Positions 8,391 to 15,825 of a DNA stretch of 53,265 nucleotides are shown here, one piece after another (position 1 is the stretch's first letter; every line of letters starts with the position of its first letter). This DNA comes from Verrucomicrobia bacterium Tous-C9LFEB (GTDB taxonomy: Bacteria; Verrucomicrobiota; Verrucomicrobiia; Methylacidiphilales; UBA1321). The stretch is from assembly GCA_002304345.1 (NCBI GenBank), contig NEUU01000024.1:1-53265 (forward strand). The letters run 5' to 3'. The notes below the pieces were generated by a model, which was given only the letters and a program-made list of their open reading frames with translations, did no database searches and was not told the origin of the DNA. The translations under genes and the position numbers were made by a program.

Positions 8391-9221
8391 TTAACGGGAC
8401 GACTTTTTCAGCAGGGCCGAACCGCTTTCCTCGTCGCTGGAGGAAGATTTCGCGGTGGTGCTGGCGGTGCCGCCCAATTTTTCAATTCGCTCGGAGAGGT
8501 CCGGGTGGGTCGAGAAGATCGATTTGTTGTCGAGCTTGAGCGTTTGCAATTTCTGCAGGAAAGTGACGAGTCCGTTGCGGGCGAAGCCGGTGTTGGTCGC
8601 CAGTTCGCGGCCCATGCGGTCGGCATCGAATTCGCTGCCGCTGTCGTAACCAGTTTTCAACATCGTGTTGGTCACCTTGTCCACGCCCATGTCGTACGCG
8701 GCGAAGTCGCCACTGGAACCGGCCGCCACATCGGTCACGCCCGAAATGAATTCGCTGCGGGAGATAATCCGCAGCGCATGTCGCCGGGTGACGTGGCAAA
8801 TCTCGTGCGCGAGGATGGCGGCGAGTTGGTCGTCGTTTTCTGCGGCGAGATACGCGCCCTTGGTGATGAAGACGTAACCGCCCGGCGCGGAGAATCCATT
8901 GACGATGTCGGTGTTGAGGATCGCGAAACGGAACTGGAGCGTGGGCCGGTCGGAGTAACGGGCGAGCGATTTGCCGATCAGGTTGACGCGACGCGTGGCC
9001 GCTTCATCCTTCCAGACGCCGCCTTCCATGGCCACGATTTCCACCGCGACGGAACCGCCGATGCTCATCTCTTCCTTCAGGCCGACGCCGGAGGAACCCT
9101 TGGCGATTTTGGTCGCGCCACTGGCGAGCTTGAACGGGTCCACATCGAGGCCGAACTGCGCGTGGGCGCTGCCGATGAACAAGGCGAGTAAGAGTGCGTG
9201 TAGTGCGACTGCGGTTTTCAT
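8391..9221 (-). CDS. M48-family metalloprotease, exported
   Basis: A 276-residue zinc protease expected in the periplasm or at the outer membrane. It begins with a signal peptide (MKTAVALHALLLALFIGSAHA, cleavage near residue 21). The HExxH motif is AHEICHVTRRH (about residue 145). The third zinc ligand is the Glu of SEFDADRMG, as in the BepA/LoiP type. The C-terminal 25 residues are Ser/Asp-rich and disordered. The ATG at 9221 overlaps the stop of the SH3 gene (ATGA), so translation is probably coupled. It is the last gene of the cyclase operon. The repeat-rich gap follows. Confidence 0.9.
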   Translation of the reverse strand: MKTAVALHALLLALFIGSAHAQFGLDVDPFKLASGATKIAKGSSGVGLKEEMSIGGSVAVEIVAMEGGVWKDEAATRRVNLIGKSLARYSDRPTLQFRFAILNTDIVNGFSAPGGYVFITKGAYLAAENDDQLAAILAHEICHVTRRHALRIISRSEFISGVTDVAAGSSGDFAAYDMGVDKVTNTMLKTGYDSGSEFDADRMGRELATNTGFARNGLVTFLQKLQTLKLDNKSIFSTHPDLSERIEKLGGTASTTAKSSSSDEESGSALLKKSSR

Positions 9222-9703
9222 TTGCCGTAATCTCCCAATCCTTTTTCCTGCATGTAGGTATTCACCTGGGCGCGGGTTACCGCATCGGCCTGTTTCTCGG
9301 CCCATTCCACATCGGCGGCGGCCTCGCCGAGACTTTTGCGGCTCGCGTATTTTTTGGACGATTCACTGAGCGGTCGCGCGGCGACAGCGGCGGTGGTGTC
9401 GGCGGCCGTGGTGGGCAGGAAATCGTTCTTGTTCTCGGCGGGCGGTTTCACGCTGCTGACGTTGCCGGCGTAGACCCAGCCTTTGGTGTCGCCATCGGTC
9501 ACTTGCAGCCAGCGGCCTTGTTCGGCGAGCACCTTGAGCGGCTTGCCCCATTCCACCGTGCCGACCTTGGCGGCTTCGCGATCGGCGGTGGCGAGCAGAG
9601 GGGTGGTGGCCTGTTTGGAGAAGCAGGTTTGGCCCACTTCATAGGCCAGGACAGCGCTGGCCATGAGCATCAGGGAGAGGGTGAAGTACGGTACGGTTTT
9701 CAT
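9218..9703 (-). CDS. Exported SH3-domain protein
   Basis: A 161-residue protein with a signal peptide (MKTVPYFTLSLMLMASAVLA). A bacterial SH3-like domain spans about 22-90 (LLATADREAAKVGTVEWGKP, then GRWLQVTDGDTKGWVYAGNV). Such domains bind peptidoglycan or peptides. The C-terminal 70 residues are Ala-rich with a helical segment. Start and stop both overlap the neighbouring genes by 4 bp (ATGA), so the three proteins are probably made together. Its placement between a membrane cyclase and a protease suggests it reports on, or binds, the cell wall. Confidence 0.8.
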   Translation of the reverse strand: MKTVPYFTLSLMLMASAVLAYEVGQTCFSKQATTPLLATADREAAKVGTVEWGKPLKVLAEQGRWLQVTDGDTKGWVYAGNVSSVKPPAENKNDFLPTTAADTTAAVAARPLSESSKKYASRKSLGEAAADVEWAEKQADAVTRAQVNTYMQEKGLGDYGK

Positions 9704-11751
9704 TTGTCTTTCATGACGAATACGCCGTCCCAATCCGGGCCGGGCGGTTCTTTTTGGAACTGGCGGCAGCGGTCGATGTAAATCTGGCTGAGCTTATCCT
9801 CGACATGACGACCGCGAACTTTCTCGAACAGGACCACGGCGGCATTGAAGTCCCGCTGCTGGTACAAATGGTACGCATTCTCAAATAACGAGCTGATTTC
9901 CAGAACTTGCGCGGAAGCTTCCGATTTTAGCGCGAGTAGTTCATAGGTCTGAATTGGTTGCTGCTTGCCCTTCACGCGGAGGAGTTCCACCGGACGGGTG
10001 ACAATGCTGGATCGCGCCAGTTCCTGCGTGCGCATGCCGAGGAGAATGGTGGTGCCGAATTGTTTGTTCGCGCCCTCGAGGCGGGAGGCGAGATTGACCG
10101 GATCGCCGACGACGGTGTAGTTGCGCTTGCGGCCGGAGCCCACATTGCCAACGGTCATGTCGCCCGTATTGATCCCGATGCGGGCATGCAGCGTGCGACC
10201 TTCCTCGACGAGCAGACGCTGGTTCAGTGCGAGCAGATGATCCCGGCTGCGGAGCGCGGCGCGGCAGGCGGCGAGGGCGTGATTGGGCAATTCCTCGGGC
10301 GAACCAAAGACGCCCATGATCGCGTCGCCGATGTATTTATCCAGATAGCCATGTTCCTCGAGAATGAACTCGGACATTTCGCTGAGGTAGAGATTCACCA
10401 ACCGCATGAGCGGCTCCGGGGCCATGGTCTCGCTCATGTCGGTGAACCCGGCGAGATCGGAAAAGTAGACGGTCAGTTCCTTCTTCTCGCCGCCGAGCTT
10501 GAGCGAGTCGGGATCTTCCATCAGGCGCTTCACCACCGTGGGCGAGACGTAGCTGCCGAAGATGTCCTGCACCTCGCGTTTGCGCCGGGTTTCCTCCACC
10601 CAATGGCGAATCGTCAGCACGATGAGCGCGAGGACGAGCGCCGTCACGGGGGCGAACGGCGGGAAATACAGCAGCGGCAGAATGAAGTAGGAGAGGCAGA
10701 ACAGGGCGAGCGTTCCCAGCGCCGTCGTGATCGTGAGCACGCGCACATTGGGCCGGGACCAACCCCAATGGGTGATGGTCCACGCCAACACCAAGGCCAG
10801 CGCGGCGCTCAACGAAAAATGTCCGATGCGGTCGAACTCCGGGATGAACGCATTTTGCTTCGCATTGGCCCACGCGGTGAAATGGACCAGCACGCCCGGT
10901 TCAACGCGGCTCACGGGCACGGCTTTCACATCAAACGTTCCCGCCGCGTTGGTGCCGATGAAGACGGTTTTTCCTCTCAACGAACCGCGGGCGATGGCGG
11001 GCAATCGTTGAAACGCGGTGCGCAGGGCATTGGGATCATACTCGTCGACTTTCAAGGCGCGCATCTGACTGAGCAGTCCGCTGGGACCATAGCCGGCCTC
11101 GAGGAAAGGCTGCGCCGAGAGCACTTGCGAGGGCGGGAGGGCATTCTTGCCCCCGTACCAGCGGAGGAGAACGTTTTGTTTGTCCGCGTGCGAATGCGCC
11201 GCCCGCTCGGCCAGCGATCCGGCCCACGGATAATGCCGCACCACGCCATCGGGATCGGCGTGATATTCCGCGTGGCCGATCCGCTCGCGCAAATTGAGGC
11301 CGGAGTGGGTTTCCAGAAAGTCTCTCGGCCAGAAAATGGGCGTCGTGTGGCGGGGCGGCAGCACGGCGAGAATGACGCCTCGACACGCGGCCGCGTAGGA
11401 GCCGAGCAGGTCGTCGAGTTCCGTGCGGTCGGAGTTCTCGAGGAACATCAGGTCGACCACGGTTTGTTTCGCTCCGGCCTGATTGATCGCGAGCAACAGC
11501 GCGGCGAAGACATCGCGCGACCACGGCCAGCGCTGGTTGTACGTGCGTTGCATGTAGTCGAGACTCGGCTCGTCGATGAGCACGAGCACGCCGTCCTCGG
11601 GCGGACGCAGGGCGGGGGCCTGCAGGCGCAGGGAGAAATCGAGGAAGGCGCGGTTGACGACATCCAACGCGCCCGTCACAGCCAACACCAGAACGGTCAG
11701 CGCCACGCCCACCGAGGCCAGCGTCCGGGAATGCACCTGCGGCAGCTTCAT
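9700..11751 (-). CDS. CHASE2-domain adenylate cyclase
   Basis: A 683-residue inner-membrane class III nucleotide cyclase. Residues 12-30 form a membrane segment. About 35-330 is a periplasmic CHASE2 sensor (DGVLVLIDEPSLDYM, PWSRDVFAALL). Three membrane helices follow (about 325-400), then a catalytic domain (about 425-610). The metal Asp residues are seen in FSDLAGFTD and GDAIMGVFG. The Lys of LDKYIGDA and the Asp of VVGDPVNLASR are the adenine-selecting pair, so cAMP is the predicted product. The Arg of ASRLEG is the transition-state residue. A helical tail (about 620-683) ends the protein. It heads the operon with SH3 and M48 genes. Confidence 0.92.
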   Translation of the reverse strand: MKLPQVHSRTLASVGVALTVLVLAVTGALDVVNRAFLDFSLRLQAPALRPPEDGVLVLIDEPSLDYMQRTYNQRWPWSRDVFAALLLAINQAGAKQTVVDLMFLENSDRTELDDLLGSYAAACRGVILAVLPPRHTTPIFWPRDFLETHSGLNLRERIGHAEYHADPDGVVRHYPWAGSLAERAAHSHADKQNVLLRWYGGKNALPPSQVLSAQPFLEAGYGPSGLLSQMRALKVDEYDPNALRTAFQRLPAIARGSLRGKTVFIGTNAAGTFDVKAVPVSRVEPGVLVHFTAWANAKQNAFIPEFDRIGHFSLSAALALVLAWTITHWGWSRPNVRVLTITTALGTLALFCLSYFILPLLYFPPFAPVTALVLALIVLTIRHWVEETRRKREVQDIFGSYVSPTVVKRLMEDPDSLKLGGEKKELTVYFSDLAGFTDMSETMAPEPLMRLVNLYLSEMSEFILEEHGYLDKYIGDAIMGVFGSPEELPNHALAACRAALRSRDHLLALNQRLLVEEGRTLHARIGINTGDMTVGNVGSGRKRNYTVVGDPVNLASRLEGANKQFGTTILLGMRTQELARSSIVTRPVELLRVKGKQQPIQTYELLALKSEASAQVLEISSLFENAYHLYQQRDFNAAVVLFEKVRGRHVEDKLSQIYIDRCRQFQKEPPGPDWDGVFVMKDK

Positions 11752-12528
11752 GTGAGGTCAGTCTCTACCAGATGGACTGGAGTGGTCAATCACGCAGGCG
11801 AAAGACCGTGGGGAGGGGGTGGTGGAAATTTTTGAGATCGCGCTCCGAAGCGCTCCGAACGTCACCAGTCTTTCCTTTCCCCCGGTGGAACCCGAAATGA
11901 TATAGGACGCGAACGACAGCACGGGAATGGCGGTGGCTTTCATGGACTCGATGGCTGGGCTTGAGTCCTATTTAAACAGATTCCGGGCCGAAACGTTAGG
12001 CTTAGGTGAGCTACGTTGGCTACGTGTGCGAGATTTTTAGCGGTACGGCTGGTTTTGACCGGAAAAGAGGCCGTACCGAATGGTGGTAGGGGCAGGCGGT
12101 TTTAGAATGATTCGATGAGACGATAGACGATTTGGAGTGCGGTGGCTTGCCACCGCTTTGCCTTTTGTTTTTCGTTTCGCATGTATCGATGGCGGCAAGC
12201 CGCCTTACGACAAAGCGGGAGCAAGCTCCCGCACTCCAGATTATCCGCATTGGAGGTGCGCTCCTACTTGCTTATCATAGAGCGATTCCTACCTGAGCCC
12301 TATTTTATTGGAGATATAACCAATGACGTTGCATCCAATACGGCTGACGCCGGATGCGTCATACTGGGTCCAGCGTCACGCTGGTCATCCTGAGCTTGTC
12401 GAAGGATCAGTTGGCTTGCTCGAAGAGTCTTAGCGTTGCGGCCATCCAGTTGGAGAAGGCTAAGCCAAGAAAAGAATAAGGCGGCGCGATGCAATCGCGC
12501 CCTCCAACAAGGCAAAAGTCAGCTGCTA
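11752..12528. repeat. Gene-poor region with mosaic of short hairpins
   Basis: I see no convincing gene here. Bases 11760-12000 should carry the promoter of the cyclase operon. From 12041 on the DNA is a string of short stem-loops. One is a 9-bp inverted repeat (12041-12049 with 12070-12078). A block at about 12131-12240 is bounded by GGAGTGCGG and its complement and holds GGTGGCTTGCCACC, GGCGGCAAGCCGCC and GGGAGCAAGCTCCC. Then come GGAGGTGCGCTCC, a CCAGCGTCACGCTGG hairpin near 12370, a copy of the 8.3-kb repeat (12384-12447), and GGCGCGATGCAATCGCGCC (about 12482-12500). Confidence 0.7.
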
Positions 12529-12663
12529 TAGCATTTTAAAGTATTGGGCACAGAATACCGCATGCCGATGCCTTGCGGTTTTCTGTAGGGCGGCTCGGTG
12601 AGCCGCCGCGGCGCTTCACCGAAGCGCCCTACAGCAGCATGTGCAGCCTACTTTAAAATGCTA
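12529..12663. repeat. Putative MITE-like element with 15-bp terminal inverted repeats
   Basis: TAGCATTTTAAAGTA (12529-12543) and its exact complement (12649-12663) bound a 135-bp segment. Inside lies a 50-bp double hairpin (12584-12633) framed by TGTAGGG and CCCTACA. The two stems are GGCGGCTCGGTGAGCCGCC and GGCGCTTCACCGAAGCGCC. The right terminus contains the stop codon of the DoxX gene. Related double hairpins lie at 13372-13420 and 40093-40142. No transposase is present, so mobility is inferred from form alone. Confidence 0.65.
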
Positions 12664-13056
12664 ACTCCTCCAAGGAATCAGCGCGCGGAGTCGCGGTTCG
12701 CGGAGATAGAGGCCGGCCCAGAGTATGATTCCCAATATCACCGCGGCAATATAGGAGTCGCCGACGCGCAGGGTGCTGACGATGGCGCCGCCGAGATAAC
12801 CGGTGAGCAGGATGGCTCCAAGAATGGAAGTGCGGGGAATGATGTAGAGGAGGGTGCAGGCGAGTTCGAGGAGGCCGATCCCGAGGGCGAGATTTTCCGG
12901 GAGGCCGAGATGGGCGAAGCCTTCCAGCACGGGGGCGGGTTTGGCGAGTTTCATGACGCCGCTGAGGATAAGGAGCAGCACGGGCAAGGTGCTGAGGATG
13001 TAACCGGTCCAGAGCGCTTTTTTCGAGTTGAGGAGGTCTTGGATGGAGGTGGACAT
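12661..13056 (-). CDS. DoxX-like membrane protein
   Basis: A 131-residue inner-membrane protein with four predicted helices (about 17-37, 48-68, 74-92, 100-120). The pattern LSGVMKLAKPAPVLEGFAHLGLP followed by GIGLLELACTLLYIIPRTSILGAILLTGYLGGA is typical of the DoxX_2/DoxX-like family. The biochemical role of small DoxX-like proteins is not established; some are linked to redox or sulfur metabolism. The TAG stop lies within the terminal repeat of the neighbouring element, so the last codons may have been altered by its insertion. tRNA-Cys is upstream on the same strand. Confidence 0.8.
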   Translation of the reverse strand: MSTSIQDLLNSKKALWTGYILSTLPVLLLILSGVMKLAKPAPVLEGFAHLGLPENLALGIGLLELACTLLYIIPRTSILGAILLTGYLGGAIVSTLRVGDSYIAAVILGIILWAGLYLREPRLRALIPWRS

Positions 13057-13224
13057 AATCGGGTGGGTGGGGTGAAGAACGCGGCAGCGTTTAATTGCGA
13101 GGTGATATTAAATTAATAGTGGTGAGCGTTCGTTTTCTAATAGGTGCTCGAAATAAGACGAACGATCAAGCCGAATTGAGACAAGGATTTTCCCGTGCGG
13201 GTTCACGGGAGGAGGTAAAAGGGG

Positions 13225-13297
13225 AGGTGAGGGCTGGAATCGAACCAGCGTGTGCAGCCTTTGCAGGGCTGTGCCTTAGCCACTTGGCTACCCCACC
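13225..13297 (-). tRNA. tRNA-Cys (GCA)
   Basis: A complete cloverleaf reads on the minus strand. The acceptor stem is GGTGGGG with CCTCACC (one G-U pair), the D arm AGCCAAGTGGCT, the anticodon stem-loop CAGCC-CTGCAAA-GGCTG and the T arm with GGTTCGATTCC. The anticodon GCA is at 13262-13264. U73, the main identity base for cysteine, is present. The gene does not encode CCA: the bases after U73 are CCC, so CCA must be added enzymatically. Confidence 0.95.
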
Positions 13298-13371
13298 GGA
13301 AAGAGGTGTCGCGTAGAACGTTTCAAAGTATCATTCGCAGAATATCGAATGCCGATGCCTTGGCGGTTTTC

Positions 13372-13420
13372 TGTAGGGCGGCTCGGTGAGCCGCCGCGGC
13401 GCTCACCGAAGCGCCCTACA
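13372..13420. repeat. TGTAGGG double-hairpin repeat, second copy
   Basis: This 49-bp copy of the double hairpin at 12584-12633 lacks one base in the second stem. The homology extends about 40 bp to the left (GAATGCCGATGCCTTGGCGG and preceding bases, from about 13336), so the true unit is near 90 bp. It sits between tRNA-Cys and the small gene at 13465. Confidence 0.85.
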
Positions 13421-13464
13421 ATAAAGACCTGTGGGGTCATAGTTTTAATAGGATGCGTCTGAAG

Positions 13465-13629
13465 TTACTTACCTTTGCTTTCGGCCACGCGCTGGGGCGC
13501 GGGGACGGCGAGGTAGTTGTAGTCCATGCCAAAGGCGTTATCGCGGATGACGTGGCGGAAGATGTCGAGGGTGAGGCGTTGGTGGATCGCCTCGAAGCGG
13601 GAGCGGAGAGTCTTTTTGCGGATTTTCAT
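13465..13629 (-). CDS. Small basic protein downstream of the NIL gene
   Basis: A possible 54-residue protein starting MKIRKKTLRSRFEAIHQRL and ending with VPAPQRVAESKGK. The first third is strongly basic and helical; an aromatic patch (GMDYNYLAVP) follows. I recognise no family. It is transcribed in the same direction as the NIL-domain gene and starts 25 bp after that gene's stop codon, which argues for an operon. There is no Shine-Dalgarno sequence, only a CT-rich leader. A longer reading of this frame (to 13731) overlaps the NIL gene and looks like noise. Confidence 0.45.
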   Translation of the reverse strand: MKIRKKTLRSRFEAIHQRLTLDIFRHVIRDNAFGMDYNYLAVPAPQRVAESKGK

Positions 13630-13654
13630 GGTAACAGGAGGGGTAGGGGGAGGG

Positions 13655-13909
13655 TTAACCTTCGATGACGCTGAGTTCGATGGGTTCGACGACGACGCCC
13701 ACGGACTCGAGCCAGTCGACGGCTTCGCCAATGGTGTTGGACTTGCCTTCGACTTCGAGGCCGATGATGCCGAGGTCCTGTTGCATGCAGGAATTGCGAA
13801 TGTTGAAGATCAGGTCGAATTTGCGGCTGAATTCATAGACCAGCGGAAGGGGCTGGAACTGAATCGCCGGATTGAAGCTAAGCCAGAAGCGACGTTTGAT
13901 AATGTTCAT
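13655..13909 (-). CDS. NIL-domain protein
   Basis: An 84-residue cytoplasmic protein consisting of a single NIL domain, the ferredoxin-like small-ligand domain also found at the C terminus of the methionine ABC ATPase MetN. It starts MNIIKRRFWLSFNP. The middle shows FNIRNSCMQQDLGIIGLEVEG and the end has AVDWLESVGVVVEPIEL, the usual closing strand. Stand-alone NIL proteins often accompany sulfur amino-acid genes, and here a tRNA-Cys lies downstream. The ATG at 13909 has AGGA eight bases upstream. A 16-bp palindrome lies immediately upstream. Confidence 0.8.
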   Translation of the reverse strand: MNIIKRRFWLSFNPAIQFQPLPLVYEFSRKFDLIFNIRNSCMQQDLGIIGLEVEGKSNTIGEAVDWLESVGVVVEPIELSVIEG

Positions 13910-13922
13910 TTGCAATTCCTAG

Positions 13923-13938
13923 TATGTCTATAGACATA
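13923..13938. promoter_or_regulatory. 16-bp perfect palindrome, candidate operator
   Basis: TATGTCTATAGACATA is a perfect palindrome in the 30-bp gap between the divergent NIL gene (start 13909) and the receiver gene (start 13940). A dimeric repressor bound here could block both promoters. No regulator gene is adjacent, so its owner is unknown. Confidence 0.55.
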
Positions 13939-13939
13939 G

Positions 13940-14443
13940 ATGAACCTTCGGGTTCTGGCAAGCAGAATCTGTGATTTTTTTCACTGGCCTCTCACTTTTT
14001 CTGGACAGGAACTCGGGACTCGTTCTAGGCTTCCTTCGTTGCCATACAGTAAAACTCTGGTCCTGGTAATTGAAGACGACAGCCACATCTCGCGGCTGGT
14101 GCGCAATCATTTTGAAAAGGCCTTCCCGAGCGTCCGGGTTGAAATCGCCGGGTCTCCCGCCAAAGCGCAGATGATCTGCGAACGGTTCAAGCCGCATGTG
14201 ATTATCTGGGACGGAGAACCTAACGAGCGGGGTACGCGTGAAGAATACGCGGCCTGCATTCCCGATCATTTTTGGAGACGAGTCATTCCGATTTCCTGCG
14301 TGCCGGAAAGTCAATCGCACGCTCAAACCAAAGGCGCGTTGCCGGCGCTGCCGAAGCCGCAGGAATCGTTGAACGCGTGGGCCGCGCAAGTCACCGTGGC
14401 GGCGAAGGCGATTTTGTCTCCGCCGAAACCGGGTAAGCGGTAG
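13940..14443 (+). CDS. Orphan receiver-domain protein
   Basis: A 167-residue protein with a response-regulator receiver fold at about 38-125 and no output domain. The acidic pocket is VIEDD, the putative phospho-Asp is in HVIIWDGEPN, the switch Ser is in IPISCVP, and the conserved Lys-Pro is in ALPKPQE. So it may still be phosphorylated. The first 35 residues are atypical; an in-frame TTG at 14039 (MPYSKTLVLVIEDD) would give a tidy receiver-only protein. There is no histidine kinase in the window. It is convergent with the CHASE2 protein gene. It could act as a phosphate-controlled partner or sink. Confidence 0.75.
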   Translation: MNLRVLASRICDFFHWPLTFSGQELGTRSRLPSLPYSKTLVLVIEDDSHISRLVRNHFEKAFPSVRVEIAGSPAKAQMICERFKPHVIIWDGEPNERGTREEYAACIPDHFWRRVIPISCVPESQSHAQTKGALPALPKPQESLNAWAAQVTVAAKAILSPPKPGKR

Positions 14444-14511
14444 GTTTTTCCAAGTAAATTCTCGCGATCTTCCCCCCCTCCGGGAAGATCGTAAACAGGC
14501 TCTGACAGGCG

Positions 14512-15795
14512 CTACTTCAACTGCAGGGAGAGCTGGTCGCCGTCGTCCGGTTTCAGCTCCCATTCCTGAGCGGCATAGGCGGCTGCGGCCAAGCCGAAGG
14601 TGAGCAGTGTGAAGCTGATGATCGGCAGATCCAGATTCGCCGCGCGAAAGAGAGTGAAGGAGGCTTCCCACCAGACCCAAGTGATGATTCCGCCAAAAAC
14701 CGCTCCGGCGATCCAGCCGTAGCGCAGGTAAAAGGCGGCGCTCATACCGCTGAAAAGCAGGAACGCCGTGACGAGCGACCAGGCGGGCGGACGGCGTATG
14801 AAGTCGCTGTTGAGGATATTGCAGGTGCCGAGCATTTGCAGTTCGATGGGGGAAAGATGCGGCAGCGTCTGGCCAATGGAGGGAAGATCCTTGCGATCGG
14901 TGCGACCGACCCAGACTTGGCGTCCGCGCAGTTCGGCGAGATTCAATTCCGGCGTTTCGCCGCGTTCCCGTTGCTGGTCATAGAGGGGGACATTGCCAAA
15001 GCTGGCGGTCCAGAAGGTGCTCGCACCGGGTCGGAAACGCAGGCGCAAGCGCCCTTGCTCGTCGATCGGGATTGTACGCAGGAGCTGGCCATTTTCTCCA
15101 CGCAGAAAAATCGCATCCCCGAGAATGGCTTCGGACTTTTTCCAATCGGCATTCAGATTATGGGCGACAGCTTGAAGGGTGAGAGAGGGGATGACGCGGT
15201 TCTGATAAAGAAAGAGCAGGGGGAGTCGCCGCACTTGGCCATTCGTCTCGGGCATGAGATTGGAAATTCCCACCGAGGCACTGCTCGCGAACGTTTCCAA
15301 GGGCCAGAGGGCGGAACCGAAGCGGGGCATGTTGCCGAGCGAGCCGCGGGTGGGAACGACGGTGAGATTGCCCGGCGGCGGGGTCTTGCTGTCCGGCATC
15401 AACGCAGCGGCGGCGAAGACAAGATGGTCGAGGCGATTGACGAGACCGCCGAAGGTGGAATCGAATGCGCTATAGCGGGTGTCGCGGTCGTGGAGGAGCG
15501 TTTCGAAGACGACGCTCTTCGGCGCGTAGGGCAGGAGGCTGCGCAGGAGGATAACGTAGTCCAGCCGCGGCCACGGCCAAGGGCGGTCGGCGGGGATGTA
15601 ATCAATGGCGATGAGCGCCAATTGATTCTGGCTATCCTGATCCGGCCGCAGCGAGGGCAGACTTTGACGCCAGTCGAGCAGCGGCTCTTCGAGTCCATCG
15701 AAAGCGCCGCCGAACTGGGCGATCAGGATGAACGCCGCCCAGAGCGATCCCAGCCCTGCGGCCAGCCAGTAGCGCTTGATGCTGCTCGTATCCAT
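14512..15795 (-). CDS. CHASE2-domain membrane protein without effector
   Basis: A 427-residue inner-membrane protein. A helix at about 10-28 is followed by a periplasmic CHASE2 domain to about 330 (NQLALIAIDYIPADRPWPWPR, FETLLHDRDTRYS, RQVWVGRTDRKDLPS). Three helices come next (about 340-415) and only 20 cytoplasmic residues remain. CHASE2 normally drives a cyclase, kinase or phosphatase, none of which is here. An orphan sensor or a partner of a separate enzyme is likely. ATG at 15795 is chosen; ATG at 15816 is possible. It lies 30 bp after the LolA-like gene on the same strand. Confidence 0.85.
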   Translation of the reverse strand: MDTSSIKRYWLAAGLGSLWAAFILIAQFGGAFDGLEEPLLDWRQSLPSLRPDQDSQNQLALIAIDYIPADRPWPWPRLDYVILLRSLLPYAPKSVVFETLLHDRDTRYSAFDSTFGGLVNRLDHLVFAAAALMPDSKTPPPGNLTVVPTRGSLGNMPRFGSALWPLETFASSASVGISNLMPETNGQVRRLPLLFLYQNRVIPSLTLQAVAHNLNADWKKSEAILGDAIFLRGENGQLLRTIPIDEQGRLRLRFRPGASTFWTASFGNVPLYDQQRERGETPELNLAELRGRQVWVGRTDRKDLPSIGQTLPHLSPIELQMLGTCNILNSDFIRRPPAWSLVTAFLLFSGMSAAFYLRYGWIAGAVFGGIITWVWWEASFTLFRAANLDLPIISFTLLTFGLAAAAYAAQEWELKPDDGDQLSLQLK

Positions 15796-15825
15796 GCCAG
15801 ATGAGTATGCCCCCATCGCGGGCAA

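Noticed and set aside
9958..11835. A 625-codon open frame antisense to the cyclase gene
   Set aside because: No recognisable domain. The opposite strand has full CHASE2 and cyclase motifs.
12045..12078. Hairpin as a riboswitch
   Set aside because: It is a simple inverted repeat with no conserved aptamer features and does not precede a gene on the proper strand at leader distance.
12131..12663. Possible CRISPR array or integron attachment sites
   Set aside because: The hairpins are not evenly spaced, the repeated units differ, and no cas or integrase gene is nearby.
13095..13316. A 73-codon open frame across the tRNA-Cys locus
   Set aside because: It runs antisense through a complete tRNA gene and ends in tRNA-derived residues.
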